Part shown: in pieces, positions 1 through 6,635 of the stretch
Numbering within the stretch: position 1 is the stretch's first letter
Layout of the letters: each line of letters opens with the position of its first letter
Origin: Sphingomonadales bacterium
GTDB taxonomy: Bacteria > Pseudomonadota > Alphaproteobacteria > Sphingomonadales > Sphingomonadaceae
DNA: 9,865 bases
NCBI GenBank assembly: GCA_024636595.1
Contig: JAGXGT010000109.1
Coordinates: 1 to 9,865, forward strand
Reading direction: 5' to 3'
Program-made: the position numbers and the translations under genes
Notes under the pieces: model-generated
What the model saw: the letters and a program-made list of their open reading frames with translations, nothing else
What the model was told of the DNA's origin: nothing
Databases searched by the model: none

Positions 1-833
1 AGATAGGCCATCGAGAAATAGACGACCAGCAACAAGCAGAATAGCGGCCAGCCAACAGCAGGAGAGGGCAAGGCAGCGGCATTGCCACCGAACAGCAAGA
101 CCACGGACAGTCCCAACGTAGACCACACGGCGATACCGACGAGGGCCATTCCCAGCATTGCGAAAAGTTTGCCGAGGAATATTGCGTCCATCGGAATCGC
201 GGCGGCCAGAATTTCGATGATCTTGTTGGTCTTTTCCTCGACCAGATTGGAGAGCACCATGCCCGCCAGGATCATCGTCAACAGGATCAGGATTGCCTGA
301 CCGGCCTGCGCCGTCAGCAGTTGATTGCGTTCGCTGGAGCTGCCGGTTTGCTCGACAAATCTGGTTTGGATATTGACGGCAGCCGGGCGTGAAAGGGCGG
401 TTTCCGCCAGCAGCGCGATTTTGCCACGCCATCGTTCCACGTCCCTGCTGGACCCGGTCAAAACGGGCTCCGCCAGCGTGCCCGACAGGATTGCGGCATA
501 GGATTGGTTGCTGCTGAGTTCCGAAATGATGTCTGCTTCTTGTCCTGAAAAATCCTTCAATATTACCAGTTCAGGCAGGGCTTTTGTGCCAAGGCTCTGA
601 GATAGTCGCTGTCGTGTCGCCAGCAATCGATCCGTCTCTTCCGGGTTCATCGCGACACCAATGATGGAATTATCCATATCCCGAGAGACCTGCGACCCAA
701 GCCCTCCCGCGGCTACGCCAATTCCGAGCGGGAACAGCGGACCGAGCAGGAAGAAAAAGAAAGATTTGGAAAATATGATTGCGGTGAAATCACGGCGGGC
801 GATAACATAGGCTGCGCGGATGGTTTCGATCAT
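1..833 (-). CDS. ABC-2 type transporter permease (NatB-like), C-terminus beyond the window edge
   Basis: This is the membrane subunit of an ABC exporter. It starts at ATG 833 and stays open to the left edge, giving 277 complete residues with no stop seen. Visible order: a short cytoplasmic start, a first membrane segment at about residues 22-42 with a run of four Phe (25-28), a polar domain at about 46-175 expected outside the cytoplasmic membrane, then hydrophobic segments at about 177-197, 217-248 and from 262 on. The stretch VEEKTNKIIEIL (198-209) followed by FLGKLF is the typical coupling motif of ABC-2 permeases in the NatB/YhaP group. Its start overlaps the stop of the ATPase gene (ATGA), so the two are translationally coupled and surely partners. 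The substrate cannot be told from the sequence; family members export ions, drugs or peptides. The family is secure and the substrate is unknown. Confidence 0.9.
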   Translation of the reverse strand, partial: MIETIRAAYVIARRDFTAIIFSKSFFFFLLGPLFPLGIGVAAGGLGSQVSRDMDNSIIGVAMNPEETDRLLATRQRLSQSLGTKALPELVILKDFSGQEADIISELSSNQSYAAILSGTLAEPVLTGSSRDVERWRGKIALLAETALSRPAAVNIQTRFVEQTGSSSERNQLLTAQAGQAILILLTMILAGMVLSNLVEEKTNKIIEILAAAIPMDAIFLGKLFAMLGMALVGIAVWSTLGLSVVLLFGGNAAALPSPAVGWPLFCLLLVVYFSMAY

Positions 834-1792
834 GCGATTTCGTCCCTTGTGTTACCTGCAGCGTCGGCCTCCATCTTGCGAGCCGCCGCTTCGCCGGCAA
901 TCTGGACAAATGCGTCATGCAGGCCGGGTCGCTCAATGGACAGCGATTCGATTCCGGCACCGCCTTCCACCAGCGCATGCAACAGCGGTTCGACACCGCT
1001 TTCCGGCAAAGTGAAATGCCAATTGTGACCAAGCGGCCTGCAGTCTGCGGGGATGGCTGTGCGCCACGGGCCATCGAGATTACGCGTTTCTAAGTGAACC
1101 TGCGGGCGCAGCCGGTCGCGCGCCGTCGAAACCTTGCCTTTGAAAGGAATTTTTCCTTCGGCGATAATGGCGATTTCTTCGCACAGTCGCTCGGCATGCG
1201 CGATGACATGGGTGGAGAAAATGATGGTGACACCCTTGTCAGCCTGGTCGCGGATCAGCCGCTCCAGCTTGCCCTGGTTCAGGGCATCCAAGCCGGAGAA
1301 CGGTTCATCCAGGATGATCAGATCCGGGTCGTGTACCAGCGTACCGAGCAATTGCACCGTCTGCGCCATGCCCTTGGACAATTGCCTGATCTGTTTGTCG
1401 GCGGCGTCACCCAGCCCATGATCTTCCATCATCTTGCGCCCGCGCTTGCGGCCTTCGGCCAGCGGTAAACCGCGCAGCGCGCCCATGAAGGCGATCGCAT
1501 CATAAGCCTTCATCGACTGATAGAGGCCGCGCTCCTCGGGCAGGTAGCCGACCTGATGTGCCTTTGAAATCGGGTCCGGCGATCCGAGCAGAAAGCGCTC
1601 GCCTTCATCGGGGTCGATGATCCCGAGCAGCATCCGCAAGGTCGTGGTCTTGCCGGCGCCATTCGGTCCCAATATGCCGAAGATGCTGCCTCTTTTGATG
1701 GCCAGATCAATACCATCCACGGCTGCCTCGCCGTCGAATCTTTTGACAATATTGCGGGCCTCTATGGCAAATTCGGATTGGGGCGCGTGCAT
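830..1792 (-). CDS. ABC transporter ATP-binding protein, NatA-like (320 aa)
   Basis: Cytoplasmic nucleotide-binding subunit that powers the permease encoded downstream. Residues 42-49 are the Walker A motif GPNGAGKT. YLPEERGLY (83-91) sits at the Q-loop region, a form usual in NatA/YhaQ-type exporters. The signature motif is LSKGMAQ (138-144), a known variant of LSGGQ in this branch. Walker B plus catalytic Glu is LIILDEP (158-164), followed by SGLD, and the H-loop His is H195 in FSTH. A C-terminal extension of about 90 residues (from about 225) matches the accessory domain found on many of these ATPases. The full length of 320 residues is normal. The gene is first in a two-gene minus-strand unit, and its TGA overlaps the permease ATG by four bases. 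It diverges from queG across 44 bases. No strong ribosome binding site is seen before the ATG. Substrate specificity is not readable. Confidence 0.95.
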   Translation of the reverse strand: MHAPQSEFAIEARNIVKRFDGEAAVDGIDLAIKRGSIFGILGPNGAGKTTTLRMLLGIIDPDEGERFLLGSPDPISKAHQVGYLPEERGLYQSMKAYDAIAFMGALRGLPLAEGRKRGRKMMEDHGLGDAADKQIRQLSKGMAQTVQLLGTLVHDPDLIILDEPFSGLDALNQGKLERLIRDQADKGVTIIFSTHVIAHAERLCEEIAIIAEGKIPFKGKVSTARDRLRPQVHLETRNLDGPWRTAIPADCRPLGHNWHFTLPESGVEPLLHALVEGGAGIESLSIERPGLHDAFVQIAGEAAARKMEADAAGNTRDEIA

Positions 1793-1836
1793 TTACGGCT
1801 TTCATATCTGATGCGAGTGTTTGATAGGGACAGCCT
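1793..1836. promoter_or_regulatory. 44-base divergent spacer between ABC ATPase and queG
   Basis: This spacer must hold the start signals for both directions, or those signals lie inside the flanking genes. The only element I can point to is AGGGA at 1826-1830, six bases before the queG ATG at 1837, a reasonable ribosome binding site. No convincing -35/-10 pair was found by eye on either strand. Confidence 0.4.
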
Positions 1837-2892
1837 ATGCCGGATGACAAGTTAAGATTGGCCAAAGCGCTCGAAAAAAAGGCGATGGAAGAGGGGTTTT
1901 CTGCTGTCGGCATTGCCCCGGCCAGATTGGCGCCTCAGACGCGGCAACGCCTAAAGCAATGGCTGGATGATGGTCGTCAGGGTGACATGATCTGGATGGC
2001 CAACCGGGCGGACGAGCGGTCCGATCCGCAGACTCTGTGGCCCGACGTGCAAACGGTTATCATGCTCGGCATGAGCTATGCGCCCAGCGCAGACCCGTTT
2101 GCGCTGGAAGGCGTCGCCGATCACGGCCGCATCTCCGTCTATGCACAGGGCAAGGATTATCATGATGTTGTGAAGGGCGCGCTCAAGCGGACGGCCGGCT
2201 GGCTGGTCGGGCAAGAAGAATGTGAGGTGAAGGTTTTTGTCGATACCGCGCCGGTGATGGAAAAACCGCTGGCCGAAGCCGCTGGCTTGGGCTGGCAGGG
2301 CAAGCACACCAATGTCGTCAGCCGCGAGCATGGCAGCTGGCTGTTTCTGGGCGCGATTTACACCACGCTCGACCTAGAACCATCAAAGCCCGGGAAGGAT
2401 AGTTGTGGCAGTTGCTCGGCCTGTCAGGATATCTGCCCGACCGGGGCCTTTCCTGCACCCTATCAGCTCGATGCGCGGGCCTGCATTTCCTATCTGACGA
2501 TTGAGCATAAGGGGCCGATTCCGCATAAATATCGCAAGGCGATCGGTAATCATATCTATGGCTGTGATGATTGCCTGGCGGTTTGCCCGTGGAACAAATT
2601 CGCGCAAGCTGGGGCGGCGAACAAGGCCTTTCTGCCCCGCGCGGAACTGGCTGCCCCGGCTCTGGTGGATCTGCTGGCGCTCGATGATGCCGGTTTCCGG
2701 CAGGTGTTTTCAGGATCGCCGATCAAGCGGAGCGGTCGCGACCGGATGGTCCGCAATGCGCTGATCGCGGCTGGCAATAGTGGGGACCGCGCATTGATCG
2801 CACCGGTGGAAGCCCTGTTGAACGATGGCGATGAAGTAGTGCGGGAAGCGGCCATCTGGGCGCTGGACCAGCTGGGATCAGCGGCGCCGTAG
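1837..2892 (+). CDS. queG: Epoxyqueuosine reductase QueG (351 aa)
   Basis: Cytoplasmic cobalamin- and iron-sulfur-dependent enzyme that reduces epoxyqueuosine to queuosine at the wobble position (34) of tRNAs for Tyr, His, Asn and Asp, the last step of queuosine synthesis. The N-terminal half is the cobalamin-binding reductase domain. DTAPVMEKPLAE (136-147) carries the conserved Asp (D136) that matches the proposed proton donor. The ferredoxin-like part has CGSCSACQDICP (C190, C193, C196, C200), an additional conserved C216 in ACISYLTIE, and CDDCLAVCPWNKF (C243, C246, C250), enough for two [4Fe-4S] clusters. The last 40 or so residues (about 310-348) form a HEAT-like helical repeat expected to help bind tRNA. 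Length is usual. The start is supported by AGGGA six bases upstream, and no other in-frame start lies between it and the divergent gene. Its last 15 bases overlap the end of the converging lipoprotein gene. Confidence 0.97.
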   Translation: MPDDKLRLAKALEKKAMEEGFSAVGIAPARLAPQTRQRLKQWLDDGRQGDMIWMANRADERSDPQTLWPDVQTVIMLGMSYAPSADPFALEGVADHGRISVYAQGKDYHDVVKGALKRTAGWLVGQEECEVKVFVDTAPVMEKPLAEAAGLGWQGKHTNVVSREHGSWLFLGAIYTTLDLEPSKPGKDSCGSCSACQDICPTGAFPAPYQLDARACISYLTIEHKGPIPHKYRKAIGNHIYGCDDCLAVCPWNKFAQAGAANKAFLPRAELAAPALVDLLALDDAGFRQVFSGSPIKRSGRDRMVRNALIAAGNSGDRALIAPVEALLNDGDEVVREAAIWALDQLGSAAP

Positions 2893-3243
2893 GGCGTTTA
2901 CGCAACTGACCCGATCAACCTCTGCGCCGTCGCTGCGTCGCGTATCGATATGCGTGACGCGCTGTTCGCCGCCGGCTTCCGGCGGATAGAGATAGGCATC
3001 CAGGATGCACGCGCCGCTGGCAAATTGCAGTTTCCGGGCTGGTGGCTCAGAGATATTAAGCTGGGGATCGCCGAACAGGCGCGTGAGTTGGCTGGCGGTC
3101 TTGCCCATGACAATATCGAGGCCAGCCACCGAACTGAGCGGTGAATCCGAAACCGCCGGCAGACTGACACCTCTTGTCGTCGCGGTCGAGGCGCAGGCGG
3201 CAAGCGCCGGCAGACAGAGCAATATAAGAAATTTGGCCTTCAT
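2878..3243 (-). CDS. Small predicted outer-membrane lipoprotein of unknown function (121 aa)
   Basis: I do not recognise a named family with certainty. The start at ATG 3243 gives a clean lipoprotein signal: Lys at 2 and 4, a hydrophobic core, and lipobox LAAC with the lipidated Cys at 17. The residue after it is Ala, not Asp, which in Gram-negative bacteria favours the outer membrane. The mature part is about 105 residues. GKTASQLTRLFGDP (47-60) resembles the opening helix and turn of BamE/SmpA-like small lipoproteins, and KLQF (71-74) with ILDAYLYPP (80-88) would be following strands. C79 and C114 could form a disulfide. The BamE-like fold is my inference. The gene follows the EI24 gene by 4 bases, and its ribosome binding site (AAGGAAG) must lie inside that gene's last codons, so the two are coupled. 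A longer reading frame up to 3309 is rejected because it would bury the signal peptide. The 3' end overlaps the queG end by 15 bases. Confidence 0.85.
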   Translation of the reverse strand: MKAKFLILLCLPALAACASTATTRGVSLPAVSDSPLSSVAGLDIVMGKTASQLTRLFGDPQLNISEPPARKLQFASGACILDAYLYPPEAGGEQRVTHIDTRRSDGAEVDRVSCVNALRRR

Positions 3244-3247
3244 GGTC

Positions 3248-3928
3248 TCACGTCTTCCTTCTTCCATGCACCAGATGGGTAGCCATAGCGGCTGCCAAAA
3301 CCGGCGCAAGAAAATTGACGAAGGGTATGGCGAGCAATAGCGCGGCGATCAGGCCGAGGACAAAGCGCTGAACTTTGGGAAGGTTCCATTCCGCAGCGAG
3401 ATTTCGGTAATCGGAAGCATGGCGGGCTGCAACCATGTCCTGGAGGTCCCGGCCCAGCAACAGGCCATTGACCACAAAAAAGGCGATCGGAACGCCGATG
3501 CCGGTCACCAGCAGCAGGACATAGAGCGGTGCTGCGAGAATATTGTAGCCCAAGGCGCGGCCGGTGGAGGCCACCCCCATTTTGATGCCGACGGCATAGC
3601 CCGGCGGATTCGCGGTTTCCGCCCGCTCCGGATAATAGCGCAGCTCGACCGCATCGACGATGTCGTCCGAGAAAATGTTGAGCACAAAAATCGCAACAAT
3701 CCGAAATAATAAAAGGCCGGTGATTATAGCGATGATGGCCGCAGCCGTTGCGGCAGCAAATCCACCGCCTGCCCAGTCGAGCCAGGCGAACAGCCACACC
3801 AGTCCGAAATAGGCCGCAACCCCGAATGACAGGAACAGCAGGATGGTAAGCAGTATGACCTTCAACAGAATCGTCAATATCGACCGGTCGGTGAGCTGCG
3901 CAAGCGAGCGGGTGAAGGCCTGGATCAT
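3248..3928 (-). CDS. EI24 domain-containing (CysZ-like) integral membrane protein (226 aa)
   Basis: A polytopic inner-membrane protein. Hydrophobic segments lie at about residues 17-48, 56-85, 128-156 and 188-216. Between them is a polar section with DDIVDAVELRYYPER (88-102), expected in the cytoplasm. VNGLLLGRDLQDMVAARH (153-170) and the closing IPFVNFLAPVLAAAMATHL (201-219) are hallmark patterns of the EI24 family (formerly DUF540), which includes the sulfate permease CysZ. No cys-regulon gene is nearby, so sulfate transport should not be assumed. The start is supported by GAGG at 3934-3937 (minus strand), five bases before the ATG. The gene ends four bases before the lipoprotein start, making a tight two-gene unit. 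It diverges from the adenosine kinase gene across 107 bases. The family is fairly sure and the function is unknown. Confidence 0.88.
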   Translation of the reverse strand: MIQAFTRSLAQLTDRSILTILLKVILLTILLFLSFGVAAYFGLVWLFAWLDWAGGGFAAATAAAIIAIITGLLLFRIVAIFVLNIFSDDIVDAVELRYYPERAETANPPGYAVGIKMGVASTGRALGYNILAAPLYVLLLVTGIGVPIAFFVVNGLLLGRDLQDMVAARHASDYRNLAAEWNLPKVQRFVLGLIAALLLAIPFVNFLAPVLAAAMATHLVHGRRKT

Positions 3929-4035
3929 TTGCGCCTCATGTCACGATTGGCAGCCCAGCGTCAATTCTGCTTGATGGTGCGGTGGCAAAGCCCTAACGCA
4001 CCCGCAACTATGGAAATTGCCCCAAGAGGATTTTT
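3929..4035. promoter_or_regulatory. 107-base divergent spacer with a candidate adenosine kinase promoter
   Basis: This is the largest gap in the window. On the plus strand, TTGATG (3971-3976), 17 bases, then TAACGC (3994-3999) is a weak sigma-70-like pair: four of six matches at -35 and a poor -10. It would give a leader of about 30 bases to the ATG at 4036. For the minus-strand EI24 gene I see only the ribosome binding site GAGG at 3934-3937 and no good promoter. The promoter call is tentative. Confidence 0.3.
4024..4030 (+). promoter_or_regulatory. Strong ribosome binding site of the adenosine kinase gene
   Basis: AAGAGGA at 4024-4030 lies five bases before ATG 4036, followed by a T-rich spacer. 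It is the best Shine-Dalgarno match in the window and fixes the kinase start. Confidence 0.8.
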
Positions 4036-5034
4036 ATGAGCACCGAAGCCCGTTATGATATTGTCGCCATTGGCAATGCGATTGTCGACGTCATCTCCCA
4101 AGCCAGCGACGAATTTCTCGAAGAGGAGCAGCTGGTCAAGGGCAGCATGGCGCTGATCGACGCCGACCGGGCGCAGGCGCTTTATCGTGACATGGGCCCG
4201 GCGCGGGAAATCAGTGGCGGTTCCGGCGCGAACACGCTGGCCGGAGCCTCGACACTGGGCCGCCAATGCGCGTTGATCGCGCAAGTGGCCGATGATCAGC
4301 TGGGCGAAGTTTTTGCCCATGACATTCGCGCGACCGGCATCGACTTTGATGTTCCCCCACTTGGCAAGCAGCCGCCGACCGCCCGCTGCCTGATCTTTGT
4401 CACGCAGGATGCACAGCGGACGATGAACACCTTTCTTGGCGCGTCACAGTTCTTGCCGCCTGCTGCGGTTGATGCAGATTTGATCGCCAGCGGCGCGATC
4501 CTCTATCTGGAAGGCTATTTGTGGGACGCGGATGAACCCAAGGCGGCGATGGCTCTGGGCATCGATATCGCGAAAAAGAACGGGCGGAAAGTCGCCTTCA
4601 CCCTGTCCGACACTTTTTGTGTAGACCGGCACCGGGCGGAATTTCGCGAACTGATCGACGGCGGCAAGATTGATATTCTGTTCGCCAACGAAGCGGAAAT
4701 CATGATGCTGGGCGAGACCGAGGATTTTGACGCCGCCGTGGCCGAAACGGCTGCCAAGGTTGAAACGCTGGTTGTGACGCGCAGCGAAAAAGGCGCGATC
4801 GCAGTTCGCGACGGTAAAACCACCTCTGTCGCGGCTGAACCCGTCGATCATATCGTTGATACGACCGGTGCCGGCGACCTGTTCGCAGCTGGCTTCCTTA
4901 GCGGCTATGTGGAACAGCGCTCGATGGAAGATTGCCTGACGATGGGGGCCGTGGCTGCAGCGGAAGTGATTTCCCATTATGGCGCGCGTCCGGAAGCGGA
5001 TCTGAAGGAACTGGTCAAAGCCCGGCTCGGCTGA
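4036..5034 (+). CDS. Adenosine kinase, PfkB carbohydrate kinase family (332 aa)
   Basis: Cytoplasmic kinase that phosphorylates adenosine to AMP with ATP. In bacteria of this kind it would clear adenosine released by S-adenosylhomocysteine hydrolase and serve salvage. The PfkB layout is complete: an N-terminal strand IVAIGNAIVDVI (9-20) with the substrate-binding Asp, GGSGANT (61-67) as the first PfkB signature, RTMNTFLGAS (128-137) typical of the adenosine kinase branch, NEAE (218-221), and DTTGAGD (275-281) with catalytic base D281 and the anion hole. A ribokinase or fructokinase is the main alternative, but the RTMNT segment and the overall pattern favour adenosine kinase. It is a single plus-strand gene with its own strong ribosome binding site. 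Its TGA directly touches the stop of the converging flippase gene, leaving no room for a terminator between them. Confidence 0.92.
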   Translation: MSTEARYDIVAIGNAIVDVISQASDEFLEEEQLVKGSMALIDADRAQALYRDMGPAREISGGSGANTLAGASTLGRQCALIAQVADDQLGEVFAHDIRATGIDFDVPPLGKQPPTARCLIFVTQDAQRTMNTFLGASQFLPPAAVDADLIASGAILYLEGYLWDADEPKAAMALGIDIAKKNGRKVAFTLSDTFCVDRHRAEFRELIDGGKIDILFANEAEIMMLGETEDFDAAVAETAAKVETLVVTRSEKGAIAVRDGKTTSVAAEPVDHIVDTTGAGDLFAAGFLSGYVEQRSMEDCLTMGAVAAAEVISHYGARPEADLKELVKARLG

Positions 5035-5040
5035 TCAGCC
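5029..5040. other. 12-base perfect palindrome containing both converging stop codons
   Basis: GGCTGATCAGCC is its own reverse complement. The central TGATCA supplies the TGA of the adenosine kinase (5032-5034) and, read on the other strand, the TGA of the flippase (5035-5037). As RNA it could fold only into a 4-bp stem with a GATC loop, followed on the plus strand by TTTCATTTT, so it is at best a weak terminator. It may simply result from two genes meeting end to end. Confidence 0.35.
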
Positions 5041-6558
5041 TTTCATTTTGAACAATTTTCGGTCTTCCGGACCGAAGCCCCATTTCCAGATGATCCAGGC
5101 ATAGCTGCCCAGGATCAGGGGGATACCGGCGATCAATTCCGCCCATTCGGGCAGATAGGTGACCAGATAACCGACTGCGCTGGCGACCGCGATGGCGATC
5201 AACAACGTCCATCGCCAGCCGTTGACCGGCGCGTCGAGCAGCTTTGACAGGAATATCGCTTTGACCACCGAAGCGTAAGCAAGCGCCACCATCAGCGCAG
5301 CCGCAACGGCGGCAGCCTGAAACAGGGGTCCCAATTGCAGATAGATGCAAATCTGGATGAATGCGACGCTGAGCCCGGCTTGCAACAGCAGCATCGACAG
5401 CGAGATGAAAAGGTTGCGGTGGCGGGCGATATAGACGAGCGCGGATTCGCTGACCACAGCTGTCGCCGCGACCGCCTCGGCGGCGAGCAGGAAGGCCAGC
5501 GCGCCGGTTCCGCCGACGAAATTCGGACCGACCAGTCCCATCACCGCTTCCCCCGGGATTGCGAGGGCCAGGGCGATACCGATCTGGGCAGCGATGATCC
5601 AGTAACCGACCTGGCTGACCTGGCTGGCAATGACTTTCAGATTGCCGTCGGCCAGATTGCGGGTGATCACGGGGCCGAGAATGGGATCGAAGCTGGTTTT
5701 GAGCTTTTGCGGCAGGCTCGCGACCTGCTGGGCGATATAATAGACGCCGACAATCGCGGGAGAGGCAAACAGGCCGAGGATCGCCAGATCCAGTCTGCGC
5801 GAGCCCCATTCGGCGGCATCGGCGGCGGCCAGCGGCATGTTGCGCCGCGCGATCACGGCAATTTTTACCGGATTCGGACGCCAGCCCCAGGGCAGTCCGT
5901 AGCTTTTGAACAATGGCCAGAGCGATGCACCGAGCGCCGCGATCATCGATACAACATAGGACAGGATCAGGCCGTCGCGCAGCGAATAATAAGAGAAGAG
6001 AAAGGCGGCGATACTGATGGTCCAGGGCTCGACGATCGACCGGGCGCGCACCGTTGCCGCGATATCATAGCGATAGGCGAGGGCAGCGAGTGCGATATCC
6101 GCGCCCACTACGGTGAATATGACCAGCGGCAAAAACCGGTCGAGACCGTTGATCGCGCTATTCGGAAACATGATGAACGGAAAGGTGATCAGTATCGCTG
6201 CAGCGACTGCGGAGGCGAGAAAACTGACCAACAGGCCGTCCCAGACGACATGTACGTGGGGCCTCTCAGTCTTGCTCAGCTGAGCGGCTAACCCCCGTTT
6301 CAGCCCCAGGGTCGCAAGCTGGGCGGCAAACTCAACCACCAATATCGCATACGCAAAACGCCCCAGCGCATCTGCCCCATAGATGCGCCCGGCGATGAAC
6401 AGAAACGGCAGCCGTGCAGCCAGACGGAGCAGAAAACCGAAAATATTGGTCCGTCCGCCTTTGGCCAGCGCGGCAATATCATCCTTGCTTTCGTCCTTGG
6501 GTGTTGTGCCATCCGACGGCACTGCCCCAGCCGTGCCTGATGGTTCAGGACTGTTCAA
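5035..6558 (-). CDS. Oligosaccharide flippase family protein (Wzx-like, MOP superfamily), TTG start (507 aa)
   Basis: Inner-membrane protein of the type that flips lipid-linked sugar units or related polyprenyl-linked glycans across the membrane. A polar, acidic N-terminal tail (1-33) precedes the first membrane helix region LARLPFLFIAGRIYG-like (46-61), with the family-typical phrase of a glycine-rich turn then GRFAYAILVVEF (66-77). Hydrophobic stretches recur along the whole chain, compatible with 12-14 helices. A central NMPLAAADAAEWGSRRLDLAILG region (240-262) and GVYYIAQQVASLPQKLKTSF (271-290) are typical of the mid-protein repeat. The start is TTG 6558: GGAGAG lies just upstream (6563-6568), an in-frame TAG (6595-6597) precludes a longer form, and the first ATG is residue 130, far too late. 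GTG at 6522 is a weaker alternative. It follows gpsA by 77 bases on the same strand. No glycosyltransferase or polymerase is nearby, so the cargo is unknown. Confidence 0.88.
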   Translation of the reverse strand: MNSPEPSGTAGAVPSDGTTPKDESKDDIAALAKGGRTNIFGFLLRLAARLPFLFIAGRIYGADALGRFAYAILVVEFAAQLATLGLKRGLAAQLSKTERPHVHVVWDGLLVSFLASAVAAAILITFPFIMFPNSAINGLDRFLPLVIFTVVGADIALAALAYRYDIAATVRARSIVEPWTISIAAFLFSYYSLRDGLILSYVVSMIAALGASLWPLFKSYGLPWGWRPNPVKIAVIARRNMPLAAADAAEWGSRRLDLAILGLFASPAIVGVYYIAQQVASLPQKLKTSFDPILGPVITRNLADGNLKVIASQVSQVGYWIIAAQIGIALALAIPGEAVMGLVGPNFVGGTGALAFLLAAEAVAATAVVSESALVYIARHRNLFISLSMLLLQAGLSVAFIQICIYLQLGPLFQAAAVAAALMVALAYASVVKAIFLSKLLDAPVNGWRWTLLIAIAVASAVGYLVTYLPEWAELIAGIPLILGSYAWIIWKWGFGPEDRKLFKMKG

Positions 6559-6635
6559 AATGCTCTCCGGCTGGTCCGCTCCAAAGGATGCGGTCTATAG
6601 CAGTTTCGCAAATTTGTCATCATCAAGCCTTTGGC
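6559..6635. other. 77-base spacer between gpsA and the flippase gene
   Basis: The two flanking genes lie on the same minus strand. Apart from the flippase ribosome binding site I see no hairpin followed by a T-run after the gpsA stop and no clear promoter. Read-through from tsaD-gpsA into the flippase gene is therefore plausible. Confidence 0.4.
6563..6568 (-). promoter_or_regulatory. Ribosome binding site that decides the TTG start of the flippase
   Basis: Read on the minus strand this is GGAGAG, with its GGAG core six bases before TTG 6558. No ATG or GTG lies between it and the upstream in-frame stop, so it is the main reason to accept TTG as the start. Confidence 0.7.

Noticed and set aside
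1811..1836. Earlier ATG at 1811 as the queG start
   Set aside because: It is 26 bases before the chosen start and out of frame. The ATG at 1837 has AGGGA at proper spacing.
3244..3309. Longer N-terminus for the lipoprotein, starting at 3309
   Set aside because: It would add 22 residues before the signal peptide, place the lipobox Cys at 39 and extend into the EI24 gene. The ATG at 3243 gives a standard lipoprotein signal.
3240..3797. Second minus-strand frame of 185 codons inside the EI24 gene
   Set aside because: It is Arg/Cys/Gly-rich with no domain, while the EI24 frame has well-formed membrane segments and family motifs.
5015..5809. Minus-strand open frame of 264 codons overlapping the flippase in another frame
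   Set aside because: It is Arg/Pro/Gly-rich shadow sequence in the same region as the flippase, which has clear membrane helices and family motifs.
5335..6291. Plus-strand open frame of 318 codons opposite the flippase gene
   Set aside because: It is highly charged, Gly/Asp/Arg/Gln-rich and without domains, and lies wholly antisense to a convincing membrane protein.
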